Assembly (NCBI GenBank): GCA_030576275.1 | Contig: JALIBN010000006.1 | Coordinates: 3,517 to 67,516 of the forward strand | Direction: 5' to 3' | DNA: 64,000 bases | Origin: Pseudomonadota bacterium | GTDB lineage: Bacteria > Pseudomonadota > Gammaproteobacteria > Nitrosococcales > Methylophagaceae | In this document: in pieces, positions 29,947-38,854 of the stretch | Layout: the number at the start of each line of letters is the position of its first letter | Numbering within the stretch: the stretch's first letter is position 1 | Position numbers and translations under genes: made by a program | Notes under the pieces: model-generated | Database searches by the model: none | What the model was told of the DNA's origin: nothing | What the model saw: only the letters and a program-made list of their open reading frames with translations

Positions 29947-31305
29947 ATGAAACCATTAAAATTAACACTGCTTATTGCGGCGGTGCTTGCGCCTGCCTCA
30001 CCCATTTTTGCTGACGATCTGAGTGACTTAAAAGCTGAAATAACTCAAATGCGTGCCGATTACGAACAGCGTATTAATCAATTAGAACAACGCCTTGCTG
30101 TCAATGAATCGTCTACAACAGAACTTAATGACACGATAAATAACGCACCACCATCACCTATTGCCAATAGTTCAACATCTAAAAATAGCTTTAACCCTGC
30201 CATCAGCATGGTATTGAATGGTAGCTTTAATCAATATCAAAATAATCCAGAAGACTATGCTTTGGATGGTTTTGCTCTGCAAGGTGAAGGCGAACTTGGT
30301 AAGCAAGGTTTTTCACTGGGTGAAAGTGAGTTAACACTTAGTGCAAATATCGATCAAGCCTTATACGGTCAAGCAACATTAGCAATTCATGAACACGAAG
30401 GGTCAACTGAAGTCGAGATTGAAGAAGCTTTTATTGAATCACTGGGCTTAGGAAATGGACTTACCGCACGTGCAGGCCGCTTCTTCGCACCGATTGGTTA
30501 TTTAAATCAACGCCATATACATACATGGAACTTCGCCGATGCCCCCCTTATTTACCGTGGTTTATTTGGTAATCAATTATCAACTGATGGCTTAAAACTC
30601 GCTTATGTATTGCCTACTGATCAACTATTTGAAATAGGTGCTACCGTTGGCGCGGGAGATAGCTATCCAGGTGGTGGCGACCACAATGGGATTGGTGATT
30701 GGTTAATCTACGCTAAAACAGGCGGCGATATTGGGATTGAAAGTAGCTGGCAAGCCAGCATGTCACATTGGCAGTCAAACCCTGAAGATCGTCAATATAG
30801 TGGTGGCCACAGCCATGGTGCTGAACCAGACACTTCTGCACTATTTAATGGTGACACTGATATTAGCAACGTATCGCTAGTCTACAAATGGGCCAAAAAT
30901 GGTAACTTTCGCCAACAAAACTTCAGCCTTGTTGGTGAATATTTCTTGTTAAATGACGATGGGGACATCACGCATGGCAATGAGTTTGCAAATTATGATG
31001 GCAAGCAATACGGCGGTTATGTAGAAGGCGTTTATCAATTTAATCCACAATGGCGCTCAGGCCTAAGGTACGACTGGGTGGGTAGTGATCACAAGGCTTC
31101 AGATAATGAATTATTAGCTGATGCGGGACTTGATGGTAAATATAACAACCCACAACGTAGCAGTGTAATGGTTGAATATTTACCGAGCGAATTCAGCCGT
31201 ATCCGTGCTCAAGTCAATTACGACCAATCTTACAATGACGATGATTTACAATTGTTATTGCAATATACCGTTAGCCTAGGTGCCCATGGCGCTCATAGTT
31301 ATTAA
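29947..31305 (+). CDS. Outer-membrane porin-like protein linked to metal uptake
   Basis: 452 residues. A signal peptide is followed by a short coiled coil (DLSDLKAEITQMRADYEQRINQLEQRL, residues 24-50), a low-complexity linker, then a porin-type beta-barrel with many aromatic strand ends. The segment SGGHSHGAEPD is His-rich and might bind metal. It lies upstream of a ZnuA-like and a ZnuB-like gene with SD AAGGAG at 31305, so the three look like one operon. I would call it a zinc-regulated type porin, but no direct zinc-box was seen. The gap of 83 bases before it has a weak AT-rich hairpin at 29867-29885. Confidence 0.7.
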   Translation: MKPLKLTLLIAAVLAPASPIFADDLSDLKAEITQMRADYEQRINQLEQRLAVNESSTTELNDTINNAPPSPIANSSTSKNSFNPAISMVLNGSFNQYQNNPEDYALDGFALQGEGELGKQGFSLGESELTLSANIDQALYGQATLAIHEHEGSTEVEIEEAFIESLGLGNGLTARAGRFFAPIGYLNQRHIHTWNFADAPLIYRGLFGNQLSTDGLKLAYVLPTDQLFEIGATVGAGDSYPGGGDHNGIGDWLIYAKTGGDIGIESSWQASMSHWQSNPEDRQYSGGHSHGAEPDTSALFNGDTDISNVSLVYKWAKNGNFRQQNFSLVGEYFLLNDDGDITHGNEFANYDGKQYGGYVEGVYQFNPQWRSGLRYDWVGSDHKASDNELLADAGLDGKYNNPQRSSVMVEYLPSEFSRIRAQVNYDQSYNDDDLQLLLQYTVSLGAHGAHSY

Positions 31306-31310
31306 GGAGA

Positions 31311-32210
31311 ATGATGATGAAAAAATTAATTGCATTATTACCGTTATTATTTATTCATACAGCATTGGCAGATATCAATATTTTCGCCTGTGAACCTGAA
31401 TGGGCTTCATTAAGTGAAGAGTTAGGTGGCGATCATGTTACCGTTTTTTCTGCGACGACGGGTTTGCAGGACCCCCATTATATCCAAGCTCGTCCTAGCC
31501 TAATAGCCAAAGCTAGACGTGCTGATTTGTTAGTGTGTACAGGTGGGGAATTAGAAGTAGGTTGGTTACCATTACTGCAACAAAAGTCAGGAAATGCCGC
31601 TATTCAAACAGGGGCCACTGGCTATTTTATGGCAGCCAATTTCGTCAGGTTATCTGAGGTTCCAATAGTGCTGGATCGTAGTCAAGGTGATGTTCATGCC
31701 GCTGGCAATCCACACATCCAAACCAGCCCAGTGAACATTTTAAATGTCGCTGAAGCACTAACAATACGATTACAAGCACTTGATGGTGCTAATGCTGCTT
31801 TATATGAACAACGCTGGCAAGACTTTAGTCAACGTTGGCAGTTAGCAATCAATAAGTGGCAACAACAAGCTGCGCCACTCAAAGGAGTCTCAGTTGTAGT
31901 GCAACACAATAGCTGGGGTTATTTATTTGACTGGTTAGGTTTAAATAAAGTCGCAGTACTTGAGGTTAAAGCTGGTGTCCCACCGACAGTTGATGACTTA
32001 AATACGGTGCTTAATAAGCTGAAAGTTACACCAGCGAATATAGTTATTCATGCAGCTTATCAACCATCAAGAGCAACTGATTGGTTAGTTGATAAGACAG
32101 GAATAACCAAAGTAACACTACCTTTTACAATTGGCGGCGATGCCGAAAGTACAAATTTGTTTACTTTGTTCGATGACACCATTCAGCGCTTATTGGATGC
32201 CAATAAATGA
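31311..32210 (+). CDS. Zinc/manganese-type ABC transporter solute-binding protein (ZnuA-like)
   Basis: Periplasmic substrate-binding protein, 299 residues, with a signal peptide (MKKLIALLPLLFIHTALA). Metal-ligand histidines are visible in DPHYIQARPS, GNPHIQTSP, VVQHNSWGY and VIHAAYQ, consistent with a cluster A-I family member binding Zn or Mn. A short GDVHAAGNPH replaces the long His-rich loop of many ZnuA. ATG is preceded by AAGGAG. Its stop overlaps the permease start (ATGA). Confidence 0.82.
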   Translation: MMMKKLIALLPLLFIHTALADINIFACEPEWASLSEELGGDHVTVFSATTGLQDPHYIQARPSLIAKARRADLLVCTGGELEVGWLPLLQQKSGNAAIQTGATGYFMAANFVRLSEVPIVLDRSQGDVHAAGNPHIQTSPVNILNVAEALTIRLQALDGANAALYEQRWQDFSQRWQLAINKWQQQAAPLKGVSVVVQHNSWGYLFDWLGLNKVAVLEVKAGVPPTVDDLNTVLNKLKVTPANIVIHAAYQPSRATDWLVDKTGITKVTLPFTIGGDAESTNLFTLFDDTIQRLLDANK

Positions 32211-32986
32211 TCTGGTCAGATTTTGATCTTATGTTGATTGTACCCGCCTTTTTGGCGGGTGCTCTCGTCCTTTCCACTCATGTACCCTTAGGACAAGAAG
32301 TCCTTAAACGTGGCATTATTTTTATTGATATTGCCATTGCTCAAATTGCCGCTTTAGGCGTCATAGCTGCCACTGTTTTTGGCGGAGAACTAGCTACATG
32401 GCAAATCCAATTATTTGCTGGTTTAAGTGCTATTACAGGCGCGGCACTTATTCATTGGTTGGAACGACACCATGCTCGTAGTTTAGAAGCGTTAATCGGT
32501 CTGCTCTTTGTCTTGGCTGCAAGTGGTGGTTTGTTATTAACCAGTAACGCACCACATAGTGGTGCGTTACTACATGATTTATTAGTTGGGCAGATATTAT
32601 GGGTCAGTTATGAACAATTACTCTGGGTGATGGCACTATACATCCCGCTATTAATTGTATGGTTTACATTTAATTGTACGCAACGTCCCATGTTGTTTTA
32701 TTTGGTATTTTCCTTAGCGATAACCGCGTCAGTACAATTAGTTGGGATATATCTGGTGTTTGCTAGCTTGATTCTGCCAGCACTAGCTAGTAGTCATATC
32801 ATCAATGTGAAAAACAGACTATTCATCGCCTATATGATCGGTTTAGGCGCTTATATTCTTGGTCTAATCGCTTCACTGATATTTGATTTACCTACAGGCG
32901 CCATTACCGTTTGGACACTATTATTAATGGTGCTTATTACCAAGCCATTGTTAAATAGATGCAAGATCGAAACTCTGATAAAGTAA
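32207..32986 (+). CDS. Metal ABC transporter permease (ZnuB-like)
   Basis: 259 residues with about eight TM segments and the ABC-3 permease pattern (KRGIIFIDIAIAQIAALGVIAATVFGGELATW, FVLAASGGLLLTSNAPHSGA, LVFASLILPALAS). It overlaps the upstream gene by four bases. The matching ATP-binding subunit (ZnuC) is not in this cluster; nothing else in the window fits, so it must lie elsewhere or be lacking. Confidence 0.82.
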   Translation: MIWSDFDLMLIVPAFLAGALVLSTHVPLGQEVLKRGIIFIDIAIAQIAALGVIAATVFGGELATWQIQLFAGLSAITGAALIHWLERHHARSLEALIGLLFVLAASGGLLLTSNAPHSGALLHDLLVGQILWVSYEQLLWVMALYIPLLIVWFTFNCTQRPMLFYLVFSLAITASVQLVGIYLVFASLILPALASSHIINVKNRLFIAYMIGLGAYILGLIASLIFDLPTGAITVWTLLLMVLITKPLLNRCKIETLIK

Positions 32987-33018
32987 ACTTTTTTCAGTTT
33001 TTAATTAAAGGATTAACC

Positions 33019-33360
33019 ATGTCAGAAGTACCCGTCAGTACATCTACACCAAAATTAATTTATATTTTATTTTTAGCCAATATCCTTATCCCTTTTCTTG
33101 GCTTAATTGCTGTTGTAATGGCTTATATAAATAAAGCTGATGCTCCAGAATGGTTACAAACACATTATCAGTTTCAAATTCGTACATTTTGGATTGGCTT
33201 TTTATACTTCTTTATAGGTGCCTTATTAACCATGATCTTCATTGGCTACTTAGTCATTGTTTTCGCTGTAATTTGGGTGGTAATTCGCTGTGTTAAAGGC
33301 ATGAAGTATTTAGATGCTGGACAAGCTCAACCGAACCCAACAAGCTGGTTGTTCTCTTAA
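33019..33360 (+). CDS. DUF4870-like small membrane protein
   Basis: The track start (32959) overlaps the permease gene; ATG 33019 has AAAGGA upstream and gives 113 residues. Three hydrophobic segments (LIYILFLANILIPFLGLIAVVMAYI, GFLYFFIGALLTMIFI, YLVIVFAVIWVVIRCV) match the short Tic20/DUF4870 membrane-protein type. Function unknown. Downstream of the znuB-like gene by 32 bases. Confidence 0.75.
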   Translation: MSEVPVSTSTPKLIYILFLANILIPFLGLIAVVMAYINKADAPEWLQTHYQFQIRTFWIGFLYFFIGALLTMIFIGYLVIVFAVIWVVIRCVKGMKYLDAGQAQPNPTSWLFS

Positions 33361-33389
33361 GCTAGTTACAACATCTTTATCTTTATTTG

Positions 33390-34148
33390 TCATTTTTCTT
33401 TTCGATAAATAGCCAACGGACCCGTTGCTTGCTCAGTGGGCATTATTTCCATTGTAGTGACATTAACATGCGCTGGCGTGCTTGCTAACCAAAATACCGT
33501 ATCAGCAATATCTTGAGCCGTTAATGCGACCGTTTGTTGATAAACTCCTTCAGCACGTTGTTTATCATTTTTAAAACGTACCATCGAAAATTCAGTTTCA
33601 GCATTGCCTGGTTCGATATTAGTAACCCTAATTCCAGTGCCCAATAAATCAGCACGAATTGCCAATGAAAATTGTCTTACAAAGGCCTTACTAGCACAAT
33701 AAACATTACCGCCAGGATAGGGCCAATTACCTGCTACTGAACCAATATTAATAATGTAACCGCTTCCTTGTTGCTTCATCTTAGGCAACACAGTTCTGGT
33801 GCAATACATTAAACCTTTAATATTGGTATCAACCATTTTATCCCAATCATCGAGATCAGTCTTATCAGCGGGTTCTAAGCCTAAAGCAAGTCCTGCATTA
33901 TTCAGTAAAACGTCAATATTGGAAAATGAGTCAGGTAAAGTGTTAAATGCATGTTCCACTGCATTGCGATCCGTAATATCGAAACAACAAATATGTACTT
34001 GTTGAGGCCCACCTAATTCAAGCTGTAAAGCCTTCAAGCGTTGTTGGCGTCGGCCCGTAAGAATTAATTTCCAGCCAAAGCTTGCAAATAATCGAGCTGT
34101 GGCTTCACCAAAACCAGATGTTGCACCAGTAATCATAATTGTTTTCAT
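33390..34148 (-). CDS. Short-chain dehydrogenase (YdfG-like)
   Basis: 252 residues with the classical SDR features: GATSGFGEATARLFA for NADP binding, NNAGLALG, and catalytic YCASKAF. The overall sequence resembles YdfG, an NADP-dependent 3-hydroxy acid (serine/3-hydroxyisobutyrate) dehydrogenase. Convergent with the membrane-protein gene upstream. Lies 23 bases downstream of sthA on the same strand, so it may be co-transcribed. Confidence 0.87.
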   Translation of the reverse strand: MKTIMITGATSGFGEATARLFASFGWKLILTGRRQQRLKALQLELGGPQQVHICCFDITDRNAVEHAFNTLPDSFSNIDVLLNNAGLALGLEPADKTDLDDWDKMVDTNIKGLMYCTRTVLPKMKQQGSGYIINIGSVAGNWPYPGGNVYCASKAFVRQFSLAIRADLLGTGIRVTNIEPGNAETEFSMVRFKNDKQRAEGVYQQTVALTAQDIADTVFWLASTPAHVNVTTMEIMPTEQATGPLAIYRKEK

Positions 34149-34171
34149 CAGTACTTTTTACTCCTAACGTG

Positions 34172-35569
34172 TTACGTCGGTCGTTTTACTAAAATCGCTA
34201 AGGCCGCGATACGGTATGCTTCTGCCAATGTTGGGAAGTTAAAGGTACTTTCGACAAAGATATCAACATCAGCATCACATAACATCGCCATATGCCCAAT
34301 GTGAACTACTTCGGTTGAGCCCTCTCCCACCAGCATCACGCCAAGGATTTTTTTACCTTGTGGATCAGCAACAATTTTTAACATGCCTTCAGTATTACCT
34401 GAGATCTGACCGCGAGCAACTTCTGCAAACGAGGCGATTCCCACGATTACATCGCCATATTGTTCCCGCGCTTGTTTCTCAGTCAAACCTACTGAGGATA
34501 ACTCAGGAATAGAATAAATACCGGCAGGAATGAGTTGCCCCATCATGCCAGTATTTATTCCTAATGCATTACACGAGGCGCGACGTCCTTGCTCCATCGA
34601 TGCTGATGCCAAGGAAGGTGGACCAATAACATCACCAGCGGCATAAATATTCGCAACAATAGTCCGGAGGTTTTCATCAACACTTATTAAGCCTCTGTCA
34701 TTCAATGCTAAACCTGCATTTTCAAGCTGTAAACCTTTCACATTGGCAAGACGACCCGCCGCACATAATAATTTTTGACTACGAATTACAGTACCATCAG
34801 CACATTCTGTAATGACCTCACTGATATCATCCCAGTAGACCTTTTCAACATTTTGGTTGCCCATCCATGTGCCGCCCATATTGGTAAAGGCTTTGGCAAA
34901 AGTATCCGTCATATCACTATCTAAAAAGCCAAGTGGGGTTGGGTAACGATCTATCATGGTGACTTTAACACCTAAAGCCTGAAAGATAGTGGCATATTCA
35001 CTGGCAATGACGCCCCCGCCTAATACCGTAAGGCTCGATGGCAAATACAACATTGATAAGATTGAATCGCTGTCAAAGATATGCTCGTGATCGATGGGAA
35101 TATTATCTGGAGTACGTGGGTAAGAACCAGCGGCGATAATGATAATCTTCGCACGCACATCAGTAGTGTCACCACCGACCTTAGTAATTTTAATTGTTTG
35201 ATTATCAATAAAGCTAGCACGCCCATGAATCCGTTCGACTTTATTACGATCCATTTGTTTACGCATGTACTTATCATGCGATTTAAGCACTTCGTCCAGA
35301 CGATCGATCAAGGTAACCATCTCAGTATCTTCACCCAGCTTAAAATCAGCTAGTGCAGCATTTTGACGCATATTTTTTACACGAAGTGCATTTTCACGCA
35401 GGGTTTTTGATGGAATAGTGCCGCGATGAACACATGCACCGCCAAATAAACTATCAAGCTCAACTATAGCAACACGCTGGTCAGCTTTAGCGGCTTGAAT
35501 TGCAGATTTTTGCCCGGCGGGCCCGCTACCAATAACAAATACATCATAATCAAACTCCTTATTACTCAT
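34172..35569 (-). CDS. sthA: Soluble pyridine nucleotide transhydrogenase
   Basis: Flavoprotein that interconverts NADPH and NADH. FAD motif VIGSGPAGQKSAIQAAK at the N-terminus, then FGGACVHRGTIPSKTLRE, where the second redox cysteine of related disulfide reductases is replaced by T, as is normal for SthA. NAD(P)-binding VLGGGVIASEYATIF and the dimerisation domain follow. 465 residues. It overlaps the upstream HDOD gene by eight bases. Confidence 0.93.
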   Translation of the reverse strand: MSNKEFDYDVFVIGSGPAGQKSAIQAAKADQRVAIVELDSLFGGACVHRGTIPSKTLRENALRVKNMRQNAALADFKLGEDTEMVTLIDRLDEVLKSHDKYMRKQMDRNKVERIHGRASFIDNQTIKITKVGGDTTDVRAKIIIIAAGSYPRTPDNIPIDHEHIFDSDSILSMLYLPSSLTVLGGGVIASEYATIFQALGVKVTMIDRYPTPLGFLDSDMTDTFAKAFTNMGGTWMGNQNVEKVYWDDISEVITECADGTVIRSQKLLCAAGRLANVKGLQLENAGLALNDRGLISVDENLRTIVANIYAAGDVIGPPSLASASMEQGRRASCNALGINTGMMGQLIPAGIYSIPELSSVGLTEKQAREQYGDVIVGIASFAEVARGQISGNTEGMLKIVADPQGKKILGVMLVGEGSTEVVHIGHMAMLCDADVDIFVESTFNFPTLAEAYRIAALAILVKRPT

Positions 35570-36428
35570 GATGATACCCCTCTAATCGGGCTTTAATGGC
35601 ATCTGTCTGGTTTAATAAACTTTCGACCTCATCTTGATAGAGATTTAGTGTCGCAAGGGCGGGGAGAACAAATAAAGTTTCTTTGTCTAACTTTTCTGGC
35701 GTCAACATATAGGTGGCAAATCTAGCACCAATAGTAACCTGTGCTGTCTGTGAACTTGTCGCTAAGGCATTATTGTAATCTGTGTAAGAACTGACAGCTT
35801 CAACCACTAATGTCGGCATTTTCCATAAATTAACTACCGCCTCACTCACTCGATGGGAGTATGTGTTTTCCAGTTGATGAATGTCTTCTACAGTAAGATC
35901 TACTTGATCTTTTTTAGCCAATTCAATGATTGTCTGCAATATGGCAGGACGGCCTATAGAATGAAGTAGCCCAGCTAGAAAAGCCACTTCGACATTACTT
36001 CGGCAATGTCGTGCTACTTCTTTTGCCCATAGTGATGTTGCCAAAGCATGACGCCAAACACCCGCGACATATGATTCATAACCTGGCGTGTTAAACATCT
36101 TGGCACCGATAGCGGCAGTTAATGCAATTTCACTAATAACACCCATGCCAAGACGTGCGATAGCTTGCTGTAATGAGACTAAATTAGACATCGGCGTATA
36201 AGCTGCTGAGTTGGCAATCCGCATAACATGACCAGCTAAAGATTGATCACTTTGTATGAGCTGGGCCATTTCGCTAGCATCTGAATCTGAATTTTGTGCC
36301 AATAAAAGTGCTTTATTAGCCACTTCAGGCAACATCGGCACTTCTATACCACCCCGATTAATTAAATGTTCTAAGGGTTCGGCCAGCAATTGCGCTTGAC
36401 TAGATAAGGTATGACCTTCAGTACTCAT
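35562..36428 (-). CDS. HDOD domain protein
   Basis: 288 residues: GGIEVPMLPEVANKALLLAQNSDS and VMRIANSAAYTPMSNLVSLQQAIARLG and AGLLHSIGRPAILQTII are the HDOD blocks. Overlaps sthA by eight bases, so coupled to it. Same family as the gene at 6632 but clearly different sequence, so not a recent duplicate. Function unknown. Confidence 0.82.
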   Translation of the reverse strand: MSTEGHTLSSQAQLLAEPLEHLINRGGIEVPMLPEVANKALLLAQNSDSDASEMAQLIQSDQSLAGHVMRIANSAAYTPMSNLVSLQQAIARLGMGVISEIALTAAIGAKMFNTPGYESYVAGVWRHALATSLWAKEVARHCRSNVEVAFLAGLLHSIGRPAILQTIIELAKKDQVDLTVEDIHQLENTYSHRVSEAVVNLWKMPTLVVEAVSSYTDYNNALATSSQTAQVTIGARFATYMLTPEKLDKETLFVLPALATLNLYQDEVESLLNQTDAIKARLEGYHHE

Positions 36429-36466
36429 AACATGATTCCGGTTGACTATAAATTATTAAAGTTATT

Positions 36467-36486
36467 ACTGCTTATTAATAAGCAGT
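36467..36486. repeat. Perfect 20-base palindrome upstream of the HDOD gene
   Basis: ACTGCTTATTAATAAGCAGT is a perfect two-fold symmetric sequence in the 71 bases between purU and the HDOD gene. It lacks a T run, so it looks more like a protein-binding site than a terminator. Regulator unknown. Confidence 0.45.
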
Positions 36487-36499
36487 TCACTAATTGGAA

Positions 36500-37357
36500 T
36501 CAAGCACCTTCAGAAAAGACAATCGTACGACGACCGGAGATAATAATACGATGTTCGATATGGGCTTTAACAGCACGTGCTAATACTAATCGTTCGATAT
36601 CTTTACCTATCATCACTAAGTCTTCAGGGCTATTGTCGTGCATGACGCGCTCGACTCCTTGATCTATTATTGGGCCTTCATCTAAGTCTGCAGTAGCATA
36701 ATGTGATGTCGCACCAATTATTTTCACGCCGCGATCATAGGCTTGGTGATAGGGTTTCGCCCCCTGAAATGCAGGTAAAAATCCATGATGAATATTAATG
36801 ACGCTCCCCGCATGTTGCTGAACAAATTTTTCAGAGAGAATTTGCATGTAACGCGCCATGACGATCAAATCAATTTTATATTCATCGAGTAAGGCATTTA
36901 TTTGAGCTTCTTGTTGCGCTTTGGTATCTTTAGTAATAGGTAGATGATAGAAGGGTTTAGCAAATTGTTTTGCCATATTTGCAAGATCGTTATGATTAGC
37001 GATTATCAGTGGAATTTCACACTTCAATTCACCTTCCAACTCTCGCAACAATAAATCATAAGGGCAATGTGAGGCCCTTGTTACCAACAGGGCAACGCGG
37101 TAAGGTTGATCTGAATAGCGCACTGACCATGTTAGGCCCAAGCGATTAGCAAATACCGTAAATTCTTGCTCTAATAGTGCGCGGTCTGACTGGACATCAT
37201 CTTCCAGCTTTATCCGCATGAAATACTGACCATCTTGTATGTCGGTATATTGTTGGCAATGCAGAATATTAAAATCTCGTTCCGCAAAAAAACTTGTTAT
37301 GCCAGCGACCAAACCTTTTTGATCAGGACATTGAATAAGAAAAACAATTGCGTTCAT
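36500..37357 (-). CDS. purU: Formyltetrahydrofolate deformylase
   Basis: Releases formate from 10-formyltetrahydrofolate to balance one-carbon pools. An N-terminal ACT domain (FLIQCPDQKGLVAGITSFFAERDFNILHCQQYTD) is followed by a formyltransferase-type domain with NIHHGFLPAFQGAKPYHQAYDRGVKIIGATSHY. 285 residues, usual length. Possibly relevant to one-carbon metabolism in a methylotroph-like host. Confidence 0.94.
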   Translation of the reverse strand: MNAIVFLIQCPDQKGLVAGITSFFAERDFNILHCQQYTDIQDGQYFMRIKLEDDVQSDRALLEQEFTVFANRLGLTWSVRYSDQPYRVALLVTRASHCPYDLLLRELEGELKCEIPLIIANHNDLANMAKQFAKPFYHLPITKDTKAQQEAQINALLDEYKIDLIVMARYMQILSEKFVQQHAGSVINIHHGFLPAFQGAKPYHQAYDRGVKIIGATSHYATADLDEGPIIDQGVERVMHDNSPEDLVMIGKDIERLVLARAVKAHIEHRIIISGRRTIVFSEGA

Positions 37358-37417
37358 AAATCAATCATACCTTCAAACATATTTAATTTCGTCGTATCGT
37401 AGCATTATTGCTCGCAC

Positions 37418-37768
37418 TCATGAATATTCTGTATATTTATCTGCTCGGCCTTTGACTTGATCGACAGGATATTTTTTCGCGTTTTTATCTATTTTAGTCG
37501 CCAAAGCCTGATTGATATCGACACCGAGGTCATGACAAAGATAAGCTAAATATGCTGTTACATCAGCTAGTTCGTCCTCCAGTGCTTGTCGTTTTTCAGA
37601 TTTAAGCTGGATATTTATTTCATCATTAGTTTTCCATTGAAACCATTCTAATAATTCAGATGCTTCGATAGACAAAGAAATGGCTAAATCTTTGGGGTTA
37701 TGAAACTGTTCCCAATCGCGCTCACGACGAAATGAAATAAGTCTTTCCAATATTTCCGGTTTAATCAT
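37418..37768 (-). CDS. MazG-like nucleotide pyrophosphohydrolase
   Basis: About 116 residues, with MazG-superfamily acidic motifs SIEASELLEWFQW and ALEDELADVTAYLAYLCHDLGVD that bind metals for NTP hydrolysis. ATG 37768 is preferred over the track's TTG at 37774. It overlaps the upstream ybfF stop by a few bases. Substrate preference is unknown. Confidence 0.85.
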   Translation of the reverse strand: MIKPEILERLISFRRERDWEQFHNPKDLAISLSIEASELLEWFQWKTNDEINIQLKSEKRQALEDELADVTAYLAYLCHDLGVDINQALATKIDKNAKKYPVDQVKGRADKYTEYS

Positions 37769-38525
37769 AATCAAGAAACTCAGTTATTTTAGTCAACAAT
37801 TGTTGGGGCGCCTCAGCATGTACCCAATGACCTGCTTGCTCAATGGTTGCTAGTTCTGCATATGGAAAGCAGGTTCTAATTAAATCAATATCCTCATCCC
37901 CGACATAATCTGATTGACCACCACGAATAAAACAACTGGGAATCATTATTGTTTCATCTTCACAAACGGCCGCAAGCAGTTGAGAATAATTATCATACAA
38001 AGCCTGTAAATTTATTCGCCAGCTCAGTTGTGCGCCGTTTAAGGCGAGATTCATTAATAAAAATTGCCGTACGGCTTTATTTGGCAAAGCTGTTTTCAAT
38101 GCATCATTAACCTCATTACGACTCGTGTATAAGGATAAGTCTAAAGCTAATAAAGCCCTAAATATAGCACTATGTTCATCATGGTATTGTTTCGGTGCAA
38201 TATCCACCACTACTAGTTTGCGTAGCCTTTGTGGATAATGCAGACTAAACGACATCGCTAATTTGCCACCCATCGAATGACCAATGATATCGGCTTTATC
38301 TAACTTTAATAGCTCAAATAATTCGGCCAAATCTTCAACCATCAAAGCATAAGTTTGTTGTGAACTATGGGGTGAACGACCGTGATTGCGTAAATCGACC
38401 GTGATTACTTGTGCATGTGTAGCTAATTGTTTGGCTACGGCCTGCCAATTATCAGAGGATCCGAACAAGCCATGCAAGATAATAAGAGGCTGACCTGTGC
38501 CAATGGTTTGATAATATAGTTTCAT
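37761..38525 (-). CDS. ybfF: Alpha/beta-fold hydrolase (YbfF-like esterase)
   Basis: 254 residues with oxyanion-hole region LHGLFGSSDNW, nucleophile elbow GHSMGGK and a catalytic His in GHWVHAE near the C-terminus. Similar to YbfF acyl esterases. The 3' end overlaps the MazG-like gene. Substrate unknown. Confidence 0.88.
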   Translation of the reverse strand: MKLYYQTIGTGQPLIILHGLFGSSDNWQAVAKQLATHAQVITVDLRNHGRSPHSSQQTYALMVEDLAELFELLKLDKADIIGHSMGGKLAMSFSLHYPQRLRKLVVVDIAPKQYHDEHSAIFRALLALDLSLYTSRNEVNDALKTALPNKAVRQFLLMNLALNGAQLSWRINLQALYDNYSQLLAAVCEDETIMIPSCFIRGGQSDYVGDEDIDLIRTCFPYAELATIEQAGHWVHAEAPQQLLTKITEFLDYD

Positions 38526-38592
38526 TGAATGATAATTTATTGTGTCGTGTGTTTATAATGGTGTCATTTTATGACAATTTGGGGATATTTAG

Positions 38593-38766
38593 GTGGAAGA
38601 TGAAACCGTTTTAGTGATGATAGTTCAACAATATGCGAGTAAATATGGCATTACTTTTAGCTCTAAACATTTGGATGACCCAGAGAAGAAAACTAAACTT
38701 ATTAGCCTGATTCAAGAATCACTTTCTGGCAAACGTGGTCCAGTCACTGATGAAGATCTTGTGTAA
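38593..38766 (+). CDS. 57-residue conserved-looking small protein (not in the ORF track)
   Basis: Frame GTG-GAA-GAT...-CTT-GTG-TAA encodes VEDETVLVMIVQQYASKYGITFSSKHLDDPEKKTKLISLIQESLSGKRGPVTDEDLV. GGGGA lies about 8 bases before GTG, a strong terminator follows directly, and codon choice is gene-like. A short amphipathic helical protein with a KRGP motif, possibly a family seen in other bacteria, but I do not recognise it. Below the 60-residue limit of the track. Confidence 0.65.
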   Translation: MEDETVLVMIVQQYASKYGITFSSKHLDDPEKKTKLISLIQESLSGKRGPVTDEDLV

Positions 38767-38790
38767 CTAAACACGTTATTGTTTAAATAA

Positions 38791-38818
38791 AACGGCCACC
38801 TGATAAGGTGGCCTTTTT
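38791..38818 (+). terminator. Rho-independent terminator after the 57-residue gene
   Basis: GGCCACC-TGATAA-GGTGGCC followed by TTTTT. It is located between the small + strand gene and fabB, which ends at 38855 on the other strand, so it may serve both. Confidence 0.85.
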
Positions 38819-38854
38819 AATTCAATGTCGCTCAAAATGAATCAACTAATCAAA

